A stretch of DNA of 64,000 nt from Streptomyces termitum (GTDB taxonomy: Bacteria; Actinomycetota; Actinomycetes; Streptomycetales; Streptomycetaceae): the NCBI RefSeq assembly GCF_014650175.1, contig NZ_BMUL01000002.1, positions 191,150-255,149 of the forward strand, in the 5' to 3' direction. The position numbers and the translations under genes are program-made. A model generated the notes under the pieces. It was not told the origin of the DNA, did not search any database, and was given only the letters and a program-made list of their open reading frames with translations. Positions 1-7,938 of the stretch are shown here, piece by piece (the first letter of the stretch is position 1; each line of letters starts with the position of its first letter).

Positions 1-350
1 TCGGTGATCTCGACGCTCTCGCGGTAGGCGGTGGCGTACCGGAGCCGGTCGAAGAAGTCCTGTCCGCTCGCCGGGTAGTGGGCGGTGACCGGGTGCGCGA
101 CCTGGTCGAGGTTGATCCGCTGGATCACCCCGGCCAGGCCGAGCGAGTGGTCGCCGTGGAAGTGCGTGACGCAGATCCGGTTCAGGTCGTGGGCGGCGAC
201 CCCGGCCCGCAGCATCTGCCGCTGGGTGCCCTCCCCGGGGTCGAAGAGGAGGCCGTGGCCGTCCCAGCGGAGCACGTAGCCGTTGTGGTTGCGGTGGCGG
301 GTCGGGACCTGGCTGGCGGTGCCGAGGACGACCAGTTCGCGGGCGGACAC
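1..350 (-). CDS. rnz: Ribonuclease Z (partial, C-terminus off window)
   Basis: The family is a metallo-beta-lactamase-fold endonuclease that removes the 3' trailer of tRNA precursors lacking an encoded CCA. The 116 visible codons start at a GTG and read [20 protein letters not shown], then [10 protein letters not shown] and THFHGDH, the HxHxDH zinc-binding motif. This combination is typical of RNase Z rather than a general MBL hydrolase. The rest of the protein lies beyond base 1. The start lies only six bases after the stop of the upstream HIT gene and has no clear ribosome binding site, so it is probably translated by coupling. The three tRNA-Ala genes in this window lack an encoded CCA, the kind of substrate this enzyme matures. 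Confidence 0.88.
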   Translation of the reverse strand, partial: MSARELVVLGTASQVPTRHRNHNGYVLRWDGHGLLFDPGEGTQRQMLRAGVAAHDLNRICVTHFHGDHSLGLAGVIQRINLDQVAHPVTAHYPASGQDFFDRLRYATAYRESVEIT

Positions 351-356
351 GGGGGG

Positions 357-716
357 CTATCCGGGGGGCCAGTTGAGGCCGCGGCCGCCCAGCACGTGCG
401 CGTGCGCGTGGAAGACGGTCTGTCCGGCGCCCGCGCCGGTGTTCAGGACGATGCGGTAGCCGCTGTCGTCGGTCTTCTCCTGGGCGGCGACCTCGCCGGC
501 CTCGCGCAGCACGTCGGCGGCGACGCTCGGCGCGGCGGCGGCGAGCGAGGCGGCGTCCGGGTAGTGCAGGCGCGGGATGACCAGGACGTGGCTGGGCGCC
601 TGCGGGTTGATGTCGCGGAAGGCCAGCGTGGTCTCGGTCTCGCGGACGATCGTCGCCGGCACCTCCCCCGCCACGATCTTGCAGAACAGGCAGTCGTCCT
701 GTGGCTCTCCGGCCAT
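357..716 (-). CDS. HIT-family nucleotide hydrolase/transferase
   Basis: Small 119-residue histidine-triad protein. It begins MAGEPQDDCLFCKIVAGEVP, the usual HIT N-terminus with a CxxC pair, and ends with HAHAHVLGG, the HxHxH catalytic triad that gives the family its name. Such proteins hydrolyse AMP-linked substrates such as aminoacyl-adenylates or adenosine phosphoramidates; the exact substrate cannot be read here. The frame is open further upstream, but the ATG at 716 is preceded by GAGGAGG about nine bases away and gives the family-length protein, so I chose it. It is followed six bases later by rnz. Confidence 0.9.
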   Translation of the reverse strand: MAGEPQDDCLFCKIVAGEVPATIVRETETTLAFRDINPQAPSHVLVIPRLHYPDAASLAAAAPSVAADVLREAGEVAAQEKTDDSGYRIVLNTGAGAGQTVFHAHAHVLGGRGLNWPPG

Positions 717-871
717 GGCCTGGGGCCTCCTCGTCTCGGCTGGTCCGTACGGGGGCATGCTATCCGGCGGTCCCGACCGGCCCCCGGGCATTTGCCGATC
801 GGGGCCGGGGCCGGTCGCGGATCGGGCACCCGGCGGCCGGGGCCGGGCCGGTCCTCGCGCATCCGGTGGCC

Positions 872-916
872 GGAGCCCCCGCCACCGGCCGCCGGGTGCC
901 CGGTGGCGGGGGCTCC
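872..916 (-). terminator. Hairpin terminator after the TPR membrane gene
   Basis: A perfect 17-bp inverted repeat (872-888 and 900-916) with an 11-base loop lies between the TPR gene stop (945) and the HIT start (716). The right arm is followed by a second direct copy of its GGTGGCGGGGGCTCC segment (917-931), so the element looks partly duplicated. No T-run, as is usual in Streptomyces. Confidence 0.6.
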
Positions 917-944
917 GGTGGCGGGGGCTCCGGCCGGGCTCGGG

Positions 945-2045
945 TCAGTCCTTGGGCATCCGCCGGTTGAGGGCGGAGCGGCTCACCCAGTACGTGATGA
1001 TCACGGCCCAGAACAGGGGGGTGCCGAGGCCGCCGACGAGGGCCGAGTCGAGGGACCACAGGGCGAGGACGGCGAAGGAGTACAGGCTGAGCAGGGCGAC
1101 GGCGCCGGCCATGTAGAGCACGGGCGGGCAGTTGCGCGCCACCAGGAGCAGGGGGCGGCGCAGCCGGGGCGGCACCCGGCGGGCCATCCACACGCCCCAG
1201 ACGGCCCAGGCGGCGACGAGGACGGCGCCGCCGGTGAGGAGCGGGACGACCGCCTCGGAGGCGGACGCGTCGGAGGGGACCCAGGCGAGGGCGATCACGG
1301 AGGCGACGAAGCCGACCAGCGCGACCCAGCGGGCCCCGGCGGCGGTCCCCCAGGCCATCGCCTCCAGGTTGTAGCGGGCCTTGCGGTCGGTGAGGTCGAG
1401 GGCGGCGGAGGCGACGAAGCCCTCGGCGGCCTGGGTCCAGGCCCCGCGCCGCAGCCAGCGGCGGCGCAGCCGCAGCAGGGAGAGGTTGTTGTGGGCCTCG
1501 CTGGACTGCGGGTTGAGCCGCAGGGTCGTCTCGTACGCCCGCCGGGCGGTGGCGTGGTCGCCGCGCCGCTGGGCGGTGAGGCCGACGAGGAAGTGGGCGG
1601 CGTCCTCCTCGGGGCCGAGGGCGACGGCGGTCCTGGCGGCCTCGTAGGCGGCGGTGACGCGGGCCCGGTCGCGGCCGCCGCCGTACTCGGCGGTCTCGGC
1701 GAGCGCGGTGCCCAGCGCGTAGTGGCTGCCCCAGAAGGAGGGGGCGAGCTGGACGGTGCGGTGGGCGGACGCCTCGGCGTCGCCGAAGCGCTTGAGGGCG
1801 AGCAGGATCTGGGTGCGCATGAGGTGGCCCATGACCAGCTCGGGCTGGGCGCGCAGGGCCCGCTCGACGGCGGTGAGCGCGGCCGGGTGGTCGCCGGCCC
1901 GGTGCAGGCAGCGGGCGAGGAGGACGAGCGCGTCGGCGTCCTCGGGGTCGGTCGCCAGGTGGCGGGCGGCCAGCTCGCCGGCCTGTTCGAAGCGCCCGGC
2001 GTCGTAGAGCGCCTCGGCGCGGGCGAGTGCGGTGGGCGTGGTCAC
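945..2045 (-). CDS. TPR-repeat membrane protein
   Basis: 366 residues. The first 210 are tetratricopeptide repeats (for example a unit with TDPEDADALVLLARCLHRAG and another ending LRLNPQSSEAHNNLSLLRLR). The C-terminal 150 contain about four hydrophobic segments (near VALVGFVASVIALAWV, VLVAAWAVWGVW, ALLSLYSFAVLALW and FWAVIITYWV). TPRs normally scaffold protein-protein contacts, so this is likely a membrane-anchored partner with its TPR domain in the cytoplasm. The GTG start at 2045 overlaps the stop of the AAA+ gene by four bases (GTGA), so the two are translationally coupled and probably work together. The specific function is unknown. Confidence 0.8.
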   Translation of the reverse strand: MTTPTALARAEALYDAGRFEQAGELAARHLATDPEDADALVLLARCLHRAGDHPAALTAVERALRAQPELVMGHLMRTQILLALKRFGDAEASAHRTVQLAPSFWGSHYALGTALAETAEYGGGRDRARVTAAYEAARTAVALGPEEDAAHFLVGLTAQRRGDHATARRAYETTLRLNPQSSEAHNNLSLLRLRRRWLRRGAWTQAAEGFVASAALDLTDRKARYNLEAMAWGTAAGARWVALVGFVASVIALAWVPSDASASEAVVPLLTGGAVLVAAWAVWGVWMARRVPPRLRRPLLLVARNCPPVLYMAGAVALLSLYSFAVLALWSLDSALVGGLGTPLFWAVIITYWVSRSALNRRMPKD

Positions 2046-3385
2046 AGCTTGCGCTTCCGCTTCAGGTAGGCGAGGAGGTCGTCGTAGAGACCGCCCTCGT
2101 TGGCGAACATGGCGACGTTCCGGGCGGCGGCGAACCAGGGTTCGGTGGACGGCCTGAGCTGCTTGGCGGCGTTCAGGAGGTCCTTGGTGCCGATGAGGCG
2201 GACGGTGCCGGTGCGGGCGGAGTCGAGGAGCGCGGCCTCGGCGGCGGTCTCGCACAGGTGGGCGAGGTCGGCGCCGGAGAAGTCTTCGGTGGCCTTGACG
2301 ATCCGGCCGAGGTCGACGGCCTCGATGGGGCGCTCGCGCAGGTGGTAGCGGAGGATCGCCTCGCGGGCGGGGGCGTCGGGCGGCAGCACCAGGAGGGTGC
2401 GGTCGAGGCGGCCGGGGCGGCGCAGGGCGATGTCCACGTCCCAGGGCACGTTGGTGGCGGCGAGGACGAAGACGCCCTCGTTGCCGGTGCCGGAGGCGAT
2501 GCCGTCGAGCTCGGTGAGGAGCTGGTTGACGACGTTGCGGAGCCCGTTGTTGTGGGTGCGGGAGCGCTTGCCGCCGAGGGCGTCCAGCTCGTCGAGGAAG
2601 ACCACGCAGGGGGCCTGGCGGCGGGCCGTCTCGAAGATGTCGTGGATGTTCTTCTCGGAGGCGCCGATCCACATGTCGAGGACGTCGGAGAGCGAGACGG
2701 TGAGGAAGTTCGCGCCGAGCTCGCCCGCGACGGCGCGGGCGATGAAGGTCTTGCCGCAGCCGGGGGGACCGTAGAGCAGCAGGCCGCCGCGGAGGGACTT
2801 GCCGTAGAGGCGGCGCAGCTCGGGGTTGCGCATGGGGGCGAGGAAGGCGGCTTCGAGGCGTTCCTTGACGTCGGTCATACCACCGACGTCGGCGAGGCGT
2901 ACGGCTCCGGGGGCGTCGACGTCCCAGGCTGCGGCGTCCCCGTCGAGGCCGTCCCCGCCGTCGGTCTGCGCCTCCTCCAGGAACCTCGGCCCGACGAGGT
3001 CGGACACCTGTTCCTCGGCGGCGGCCCAGTCGAAGGCGGGCGCGTCGGGGGGCCGGGGGGCCTCGGGAGCGGGCGTCTCGTGGACGGCCGGGGGCGCGGG
3101 AGGGGCGGGCGCGGGGGTCGTGGGCACGGCGGGAGGCCCGGGGACGGTCGGAGTGGTGGGCACGGTCGGCGGCGCGGGCGGCATGCCCATGGCGCGGACC
3201 ATCAGCGCGCGGGCGGCCGCGTCCCCCGGCGCGTGCTGGAGGGCGGCGGCCGCCTCCGCGACGGCCTCGTCGTTCCGTCCCTCGGAGAGGAGGAGTTCGG
3301 CGAAGTGGAGGCGGAGCGGCACGTCGCCGGGCGCGGCGGCGACCGCGGCGCGCAGACTGCGGATCAAGGGGGACTCGTCGGCCAT
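2042..3385 (-). CDS. AAA+ ATPase with TPR-like N-terminus
   Basis: 447 residues. Residues 1-75 form helical TPR-like hairpins (LRLHFAELLLSEGRNDEAVA), followed by a Pro/Ala-rich linker. The AAA+ module has Walker A GPPGCGKT (about residue 206), Walker B VVFLDELDAL (about 263), and RRPGRLDR carrying arginine-finger-like residues. The sequence most resembles the p97/FtsH/Vps4 branch of classical AAA proteins, without a protease domain. It probably remodels or unfolds a protein partner. The start was set at ATG 3385 because a TAGGCT -10 box lies seven bases upstream (leaderless pattern). It is coupled to the downstream TPR membrane gene through a GTGA overlap. Substrate unknown. Confidence 0.82.
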   Translation of the reverse strand: MADESPLIRSLRAAVAAAPGDVPLRLHFAELLLSEGRNDEAVAEAAAALQHAPGDAAARALMVRAMGMPPAPPTVPTTPTVPGPPAVPTTPAPAPPAPPAVHETPAPEAPRPPDAPAFDWAAAEEQVSDLVGPRFLEEAQTDGGDGLDGDAAAWDVDAPGAVRLADVGGMTDVKERLEAAFLAPMRNPELRRLYGKSLRGGLLLYGPPGCGKTFIARAVAGELGANFLTVSLSDVLDMWIGASEKNIHDIFETARRQAPCVVFLDELDALGGKRSRTHNNGLRNVVNQLLTELDGIASGTGNEGVFVLAATNVPWDVDIALRRPGRLDRTLLVLPPDAPAREAILRYHLRERPIEAVDLGRIVKATEDFSGADLAHLCETAAEAALLDSARTGTVRLIGTKDLLNAAKQLRPSTEPWFAAARNVAMFANEGGLYDDLLAYLKRKRKL

Positions 3386-3392
3386 ACGGGTC

Positions 3393-3398
3393 AGCCTA
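3393..3398 (-). promoter_or_regulatory. -10 box TAGGCT, leaderless AAA+ ATPase mRNA
   Basis: TAGGCT followed by a seven-base spacer and the ATG at 3385, with no Shine-Dalgarno. This fits a TANNNT -10 box whose transcript starts at the initiation codon. The -35 region is poor. Confidence 0.5.
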
Positions 3399-3499
3399 GA
3401 AAAGATCCGCCCCGAAGGAACAGCCGGTCCCCCGCCGGAACCCCGCCGACCCGTCACCGGCCCCGCGCCGGACCCGTGCGAGAACCCCGCCGGCCCTGC

Positions 3500-3575
3500 G
3501 CCGGACCGCCGCCGACCGTCCCGCCGGGCCGCCGCCGGTCCCTGCCGGACCGCCGCCGACCGTCCCGCCGGGCCG
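3500..3575. repeat. 32-bp direct repeat, period 44
   Basis: Two identical 32-base copies (3500-3531 and 3544-3575) lie in the 207-base gap between rsmE and the AAA+ promoter. Degenerate CCGGACC/CCCGCCGG units continue leftwards to about 3430. No gene is visible here; it is a GC-rich minisatellite-like stretch. Confidence 0.75.
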
Positions 3576-3592
3576 TGCGCGGGTCCGGTTCT

Positions 3593-4336
3593 TCAGCCCC
3601 AGCGGCCGGTGCGGGCGAGGACGACCGCGGTGGCCGCCGTGCCCGCCGTGGAGGTGCGCAGCACGCTGGGCCCGAGCCGGTACGGCCGCGCGCCCGCCTC
3701 GGCGAAGGCGGCCAGTTCCTCCGGGGAGACCCCGCCCTCGGGGCCGACGACGAGCACGATCGAACCGCTCGCGGGCAGTTCGGCCGTGGCGAGGGCGCCG
3801 CTCGGGTGGTCGCGGTCCTCGTGCAGCACGGCCGCGAAGTCGGCGGTGGCGAGGAGCGCGGCGACCTGCTTGGTGGTCATCGGGTCGGTGACCTCGGGGA
3901 AGCGGGTGCGGCGGGACTGCTTGCCGGCCTCGCGGGCGGTGGAGCGCCACTTGGCGAGCGCCTTCCCGGCCCGCTCGCCGCGCCACTGGGTGATGCAGCG
4001 GGAGGCGGACCAGGGCACGATCGCGTCCACGCCGGTCTCGGTCATCGTCTCGACGGCGAGCTCGCCCCGGTCGCCCTTGGGGAGGGCCTGGACGACGGTG
4101 ACGTACGGCCGCTCCTCCGGGTCCTGGTGGACGGTGGAGAGTTCGAGGGTGAGCCGGTCCTTGCCCTCGGCGGCGAGGACGACGCAGTCGGCCCAGCCGC
4201 CCCGCCCGTCGACGAGGACGACGTCCTCGCCCTCGCGCAGCCGCTTCACGGAGACGGCGTGCCGGCCCTCCGGCCCGTCGAGGACGAAGGTCCGGCCGGT
4301 GGGGAGGGTGTCCACGACGAAGACGGGTGCGGTCAT
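3593..4336 (-). CDS. rsmE: 16S rRNA m3U1498 methyltransferase
   Basis: 247 residues, normal for RsmE, which methylates N3 of U1498 in 16S rRNA using S-adenosylmethionine. The SPOUT trefoil-knot motifs are visible near the C-terminus: VLVVGPEGGVSPEEL and LGPSVLRTSTAG. The usual last motif reads LRTETA; here serine replaces glutamate. The N-terminal PUA-like part carries EGRHAVSVKRLREGEDV. The ATG at 4336 overlaps the stop of the upstream flavoprotein gene by four bases (ATGA), so the two form a coupled pair. Confidence 0.92.
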   Translation of the reverse strand: MTAPVFVVDTLPTGRTFVLDGPEGRHAVSVKRLREGEDVVLVDGRGGWADCVVLAAEGKDRLTLELSTVHQDPEERPYVTVVQALPKGDRGELAVETMTETGVDAIVPWSASRCITQWRGERAGKALAKWRSTAREAGKQSRRTRFPEVTDPMTTKQVAALLATADFAAVLHEDRDHPSGALATAELPASGSIVLVVGPEGGVSPEELAAFAEAGARPYRLGPSVLRTSTAGTAATAVVLARTGRWG

Positions 4337-5412
4337 GAGGCGTTCCTGAGGTCGAGTCCGGTGCGGGCGATGTCGAGTTCGGCGGCGAGCAGCGCGACCA
4401 GTTCCCCGGCGGGCAGCTCGCGGGCGAGCCGGTGCCCCTGGCCGGCCCACAGGGCCATGCCCTGGGCGTCGCCCGCGGTGGCGGCGGCCTTGCGCAGCGG
4501 GGCGGTGAGGTGGTGCAGCTCGGGGTAGGCGGCGGGGGCGTACGGGCCGTGCTCGCGCATGAAGCGGTTGACGAGGCCGCGGGCCGGCCGCCCGGAGAAG
4601 GCCCGGGTGAGGGCGGTGCGGTGGAAGAGCGGGTCGGTGAGGGCCCGCTTGTGCAGGGGGTGCGCGCCGGACTCGGGGCAGCCGAGGAAGGCGGTGCCGA
4701 GCTGCGCGGCGGCGGCCCCGGCGGCGAGGACGGCGGCGATCTGCGCGCCCCGCATGATGCCGCCGGCGGCGATCAGCGGCAGCGCGGTGGTCTCGCGGAC
4801 CTGGGTGAGGAGGGTGAGCAGGCCGGTGCCGGGCTGTTCCTCGGCGGGGTCGTCGCGGTACGAGCCCTGGTGGCCGCCCGCCTCGACGCCCTGGACGCAG
4901 AGCGCCCCGGCCCCGGCGGCCTCGGCCGTGCGGGCCTCCTCGGCGGAGGTGACGGTGACGATCGTGAACGTACCGGCGCGGGCGAAGGCGGCGAGGGTCT
5001 CGGGGCGCGGGCAGCCGAAGGTGAAGGAGACGACGGGGACCGGGTCCTCCAGGAGGATCGCCAGCTTGGACTCGTACCCGTCGTCGCGGCCCTCGTCGGT
5101 CTCGCCGAGCGGGGTCTCGTACCAGCCGGACTCGCCCGCGAGCTGGTGGCGGTAGACCTCGACGGCGGCGGGGTCGGCGGTGGGGCCGTCCTGGGGCATG
5201 AAGACGTTGACGCCGAAGGGCCGTCCGGTCAGCCTCCGGGCCTGCTTGACCTCCTGGTAGAGGCTTCCGGCGGTCTTGTAGCCCGCGGCCAGGAAACCGA
5301 GCCCGCCGGCCGCGCAGACGGCGCCGACGAGTTCGGGACAGGAGGCGCCACCCGCCATGGGGGCCTGCACGATCGGGTACCGGAAGAGATCGTTCAGTGG
5401 GGTGGTGGACAT
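4333..5412 (-). CDS. Nitronate monooxygenase (2-nitropropane dioxygenase-like) flavoprotein
   Basis: 359-residue TIM-barrel FMN enzyme of the 2-nitropropane dioxygenase family. It opens with PIVQAPMAGGAS, has the active-site stretch GVEAGGHQGSYR with the conserved histidine, and the phosphate-binding region PLIAAGGIMRGAQIAAVLAAGA. Members oxidise alkyl nitronates such as propionate 3-nitronate; some family members have other roles, so the substrate is inferred. The ATG at 5412 is the first residue of a typical N-terminus (MSTTPLNDLFRYPIVQAPM). It is coupled to rsmE by an ATGA overlap and lies 35 bases downstream of the dnaJ2 terminator. Confidence 0.85.
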   Translation of the reverse strand: MSTTPLNDLFRYPIVQAPMAGGASCPELVGAVCAAGGLGFLAAGYKTAGSLYQEVKQARRLTGRPFGVNVFMPQDGPTADPAAVEVYRHQLAGESGWYETPLGETDEGRDDGYESKLAILLEDPVPVVSFTFGCPRPETLAAFARAGTFTIVTVTSAEEARTAEAAGAGALCVQGVEAGGHQGSYRDDPAEEQPGTGLLTLLTQVRETTALPLIAAGGIMRGAQIAAVLAAGAAAAQLGTAFLGCPESGAHPLHKRALTDPLFHRTALTRAFSGRPARGLVNRFMREHGPYAPAAYPELHHLTAPLRKAAATAGDAQGMALWAGQGHRLARELPAGELVALLAAELDIARTGLDLRNAS

Positions 5413-5446
5413 ATGGGCATCGTGTCATGCCCGATCCCGGGCAGCG

Positions 5447-5479
5447 GAGAGGGGCGGCACTCTCCGTGCCGCCCCTCTC
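5447..5479 (-). terminator. Hairpin terminator after hrcA-dnaJ2
   Basis: Perfect 14-bp stem (5447-5460 with 5466-5479) and five-base loop, 164 bases past the dnaJ2 stop and just upstream of the flavoprotein start. Confidence 0.7.
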
Positions 5480-5528
5480 ACGCACCGGTCACACGCGTCC
5501 GCTCGGCGAACAGTGGGAACGGCCTTCG

Positions 5529-5588
5529 GCTCAGCGCCCGTTGAACGCGTCCTTCAGCCGCGAGAACAGCCCCTGCTGCCCCGGCTGG
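5529..5588. repeat. Duplicate of the dnaJ2 3' end
   Basis: 60 bases identical to 5641-5700 except one (G5557 versus A5669). The matching copy holds the last 19 codons and stop of dnaJ2. The copies are 112 bases apart, so the remnant is out of frame with dnaJ2 and lies in its trailer. Between them is a strong hairpin (5591-5630). Confidence 0.9.
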
Positions 5589-5590
5589 CC

Positions 5591-5630
5591 GTGCTGACCC
5601 GGGGGACGACCCCCGGACCCCCGGCAGCAC
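5591..5630 (-). terminator. Two-part hairpin between the dnaJ2 3'-end copies
   Basis: Inner stem CCGGGGG/CCCCCGG (5599-5605, 5610-5616) with loop ACGA, and an outer pair GTGCTG/CAGCAC (5591-5596, 5625-5630). It sits 13 bases past the dnaJ2 stop and may act as its first terminator or an RNA-stabilising structure. Confidence 0.5.
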
Positions 5631-5642
5631 GGGCCCCTCCGC

Positions 5643-6782
5643 TCAGCGCCCGTTGAACGCGTCCTTCAACCGCGAGAACAGCCCCTGCTGCCCCGGCTGG
5701 AACTGGCCCGTGGGGCGCTCCTCGCCGCGCAGCTTGGCCAGTTCGCGCAGGAGGCGTTCCTGCTCCGCGTCGAGCTTGCCCGGGGTCTGGACCTCGACGT
5801 GCACGATGAGGTCGCCGCGCCCGTTGCCCCGCAGGTGGGTGACGCCGCGCCCGTGCAGCGGGACCGACTGGCCGGACTGGGTGCCGGGCCGGATGTCGAT
5901 CTCCTCCATGCCGTCGAGCGTCTGGAGCGGCACCTTGGTGCCGAGCGCGCCCGCCGTCATCGGGATGGTGACCGTGCAGTGCAGGTCGTCGCCGCGCCGC
6001 TGGAAGACCTCGTGCGGGGTCTCCTGGATCTCGACGTAGAGGTCGCCGGCCGGGCCGCCGCCGGGGCCGACCTCGCCCTCCCCGGCGAGCTGGATCCGGG
6101 TGCCGTTGTCGACACCGGCCGGGATCTTGACCGTGAGGGTGCGGCGGGACCGGACCCGGCCGTCGCCCGCGCACTCGGGGCACGGCGTCGGGACGACGGT
6201 GCCGAAGCCCTGGCACTGGGGGCAGGGCCGGGAGGTCATGACCTGGCCGAGGAAGGACCGGGTGACCTGGGAGACCTCGCCGCGGCCGTGGCACATGTCG
6301 CAGGTCTGCGCGGAGGTGCCGGGCGCCGCGCCCTCACCCGAACAGGTGGTGCAGACGACGGCCGTGTCGACCTGGAGGTCCTTGGTGGTGCCGAAGGCCG
6401 CCTCGTTGAGGTCGATCTCCAGGCGGATCATGGCGTCCTGGCCGCGGCGGGTCCGCGAGCGCGGCCCGCGCTGCCCGGCCGTGCCGAAGAAGGCGTCCAT
6501 GATGTCGGAGAAGTTGCCGAAGCCGCCGGCTCCGAAGCCGCCCGCGCCGCCGCCCATGCCGCCGGAGGAGAGCGGGTCGCCGCCGAGGTCGTAGACCTGC
6601 TTCTTCTGCGGGTCCGAGAGGACCTCGTAGGCGGCGTTGATCTCCTTGAACCGCTCCTGCGTCTTCGGGTCCGGGTTCACGTCCGGGTGAAGTTCGCGGG
6701 CCAGGCGCCGGAACGCCTTCTTGATCTCGTCCTGGGACGCGTCGCGGCGCACGCCGAGCACGGCGTAGTAGTCGGTGGCCAC
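5643..6782 (-). CDS. dnaJ2: DnaJ co-chaperone (HrcA-linked DnaJ2)
   Basis: 379-residue full-length class I J-protein that delivers unfolded clients to DnaK and stimulates its ATPase. Domain order: J domain with the HPD triad ([10 protein letters not shown], about residues 30-38), Gly/Phe-rich linker (about 72-95), zinc-finger region with four CxxCxGxG repeats ([32 protein letters not shown]), then the two beta-barrel client-binding domains. The GTG start at 6782 directly follows the hrcA stop (TAAGTG), so the pair is one operon under CIRCE control. A 60-base copy of its 3' end lies downstream. Confidence 0.96.
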   Translation of the reverse strand: MATDYYAVLGVRRDASQDEIKKAFRRLARELHPDVNPDPKTQERFKEINAAYEVLSDPQKKQVYDLGGDPLSSGGMGGGAGGFGAGGFGNFSDIMDAFFGTAGQRGPRSRTRRGQDAMIRLEIDLNEAAFGTTKDLQVDTAVVCTTCSGEGAAPGTSAQTCDMCHGRGEVSQVTRSFLGQVMTSRPCPQCQGFGTVVPTPCPECAGDGRVRSRRTLTVKIPAGVDNGTRIQLAGEGEVGPGGGPAGDLYVEIQETPHEVFQRRGDDLHCTVTIPMTAGALGTKVPLQTLDGMEEIDIRPGTQSGQSVPLHGRGVTHLRGNGRGDLIVHVEVQTPGKLDAEQERLLRELAKLRGEERPTGQFQPGQQGLFSRLKDAFNGR

Positions 6783-7802
6783 TTACGACTCCGCCAGGAT
6801 CTGTCCGACGTAACGTGCCACTGCGCGTACCGCTCCCATCGTTCCGGGGTAGTCCATGCGGGTCGGTCCGACCACGCCGAGTTTGGCGACTGCCTCGCCG
6901 CCCGAACCGTAGCCGACCGAGACGACGGACGTGGAGTTCAGCCCTTCATAGGCGTTCTCGTGCCCGATCCGTACGGTCATGCCCGATTCCTTGACCTCGC
7001 CGAGCAGCCTGAGGAGCACGACCTGCTCCTCAAGGGCTTCCAGGACGGGTCTGATCGTCAGGGGGAAATCATGCCCGAAGCGGGTGAGATTGGCGGTGCC
7101 GCCGATCATCAGCCGCTCCTCGTGCTCCTCCACCAGGGTCTCCAGCAGGGTCGCGAGCACGGTGGAGACCGTGGCGCGGTCCTCGGACTCCTCGAAGGAC
7201 TCGGGGAGGTCCTGCACCAGCTGCGGCACGTCGGCGAAGCGCCGCCCGGCGACCCGGCTGTTGAGCCGGGCCCGCAGATCGGCGAGGGAGGTCTCGCCGA
7301 ACGGCACGGGGCAGTCGATGACCCGCTGCTCGACCCGCCCGGTGTCCGTGATGAGCACGAGCATCAGCCGGGCCGGGGAGAGCGCGAGGAGTTCGACGTG
7401 CCGGATGGAGGAGCGGGTCAGGGACGGGTACTGGACGACGGCGACCTGCCGGGTCAGCTGCGCGAGCAGCCGCACCGTGCGGCTCACGACGTCGTCGAGG
7501 TCCACGGCCCCGTCGAGGAAGTTGTGGATGGCGCGCCGCTCGGGGGTGGACAGCGGCTTGACGCCGGCGAGCCGGTCGACGAAGAGGCGGTAGCCCCGGT
7601 CGGTCGGGATGCGACCGGCGCTGGTGTGGGGCTGGGCGATGTAGCCCTCCTCCTCCAGCACCGCCATGTCGTTGCGCACGGTGGCCGGGGACACGCCGAG
7701 CTGGTGGCGCTCGGTGAGCGCCTTGGAGCCGACCGGCTCCTCCGTCCCGACGTAGTCCTGGACGATGGCGCGCAGCACCTCGAGTCTGCGTTCGCTCAGC
7801 AC
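6783..7802 (-). CDS. hrcA: Heat-inducible transcription repressor HrcA
   Basis: 339 residues, normal family length. The N-terminal winged helix carries [18 protein letters not shown] and [18 protein letters not shown]; the remainder is the dimerisation/GAF-like part. HrcA binds CIRCE operators and represses heat-shock chaperone genes, with its own folding monitored by GroE. The GTG at 7802 was chosen over the longer open frame because it has a good ribosome site (GGAGGTGGGAGC just upstream) and gives the conserved N-terminus. A CIRCE operator lies 40 bases upstream, implying autoregulation of hrcA-dnaJ2. Confidence 0.95.
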   Translation of the reverse strand: MLSERRLEVLRAIVQDYVGTEEPVGSKALTERHQLGVSPATVRNDMAVLEEEGYIAQPHTSAGRIPTDRGYRLFVDRLAGVKPLSTPERRAIHNFLDGAVDLDDVVSRTVRLLAQLTRQVAVVQYPSLTRSSIRHVELLALSPARLMLVLITDTGRVEQRVIDCPVPFGETSLADLRARLNSRVAGRRFADVPQLVQDLPESFEESEDRATVSTVLATLLETLVEEHEERLMIGGTANLTRFGHDFPLTIRPVLEALEEQVVLLRLLGEVKESGMTVRIGHENAYEGLNSTSVVSVGYGSGGEAVAKLGVVGPTRMDYPGTMGAVRAVARYVGQILAES

Positions 7803-7841
7803 GCTCCCACCTCCGCTCCAGCCGTTCCGGTTGCTCCGCTT

Positions 7842-7868
7842 TTGGCACTCGCCCCGCCCGAGTGCCAG
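7842..7868. promoter_or_regulatory. CIRCE operator (HrcA binding site)
   Basis: TTGGCACTC, nine bases, GAGTGCCAG: the 9-N9-9 CIRCE architecture with one arm mismatch. It lies between hrcA and the divergent MBL gene, 40 bases before the hrcA start. Confidence 0.92.
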
Positions 7869-7925
7869 CGATCCCCGGCCAGTGTACGGCCGGGCCGGTC
7901 GTTCCTGGCAAGGAGGCGGACCCGC

Positions 7926-7931
7926 TAGCGT
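7926..7931 (+). promoter_or_regulatory. -10 box TAGCGT, leaderless MBL gene
   Basis: TAGCGT, seven bases, then ATG 7939. The only AAGGAGG-like run is about 20 bases upstream of the ATG, too far to serve as a ribosome site. Confidence 0.5.
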
Positions 7932-7938
7932 CGGCGGC

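Noticed and set aside
78..2069. Long plus-strand open frame (over 600 codons) across rnz, HIT and TPR genes
   Set aside because: It is antisense to recognisable genes, and its product is Gly/Ala/Arg/Val-rich low complexity. Such frames are expected by chance at this GC content.
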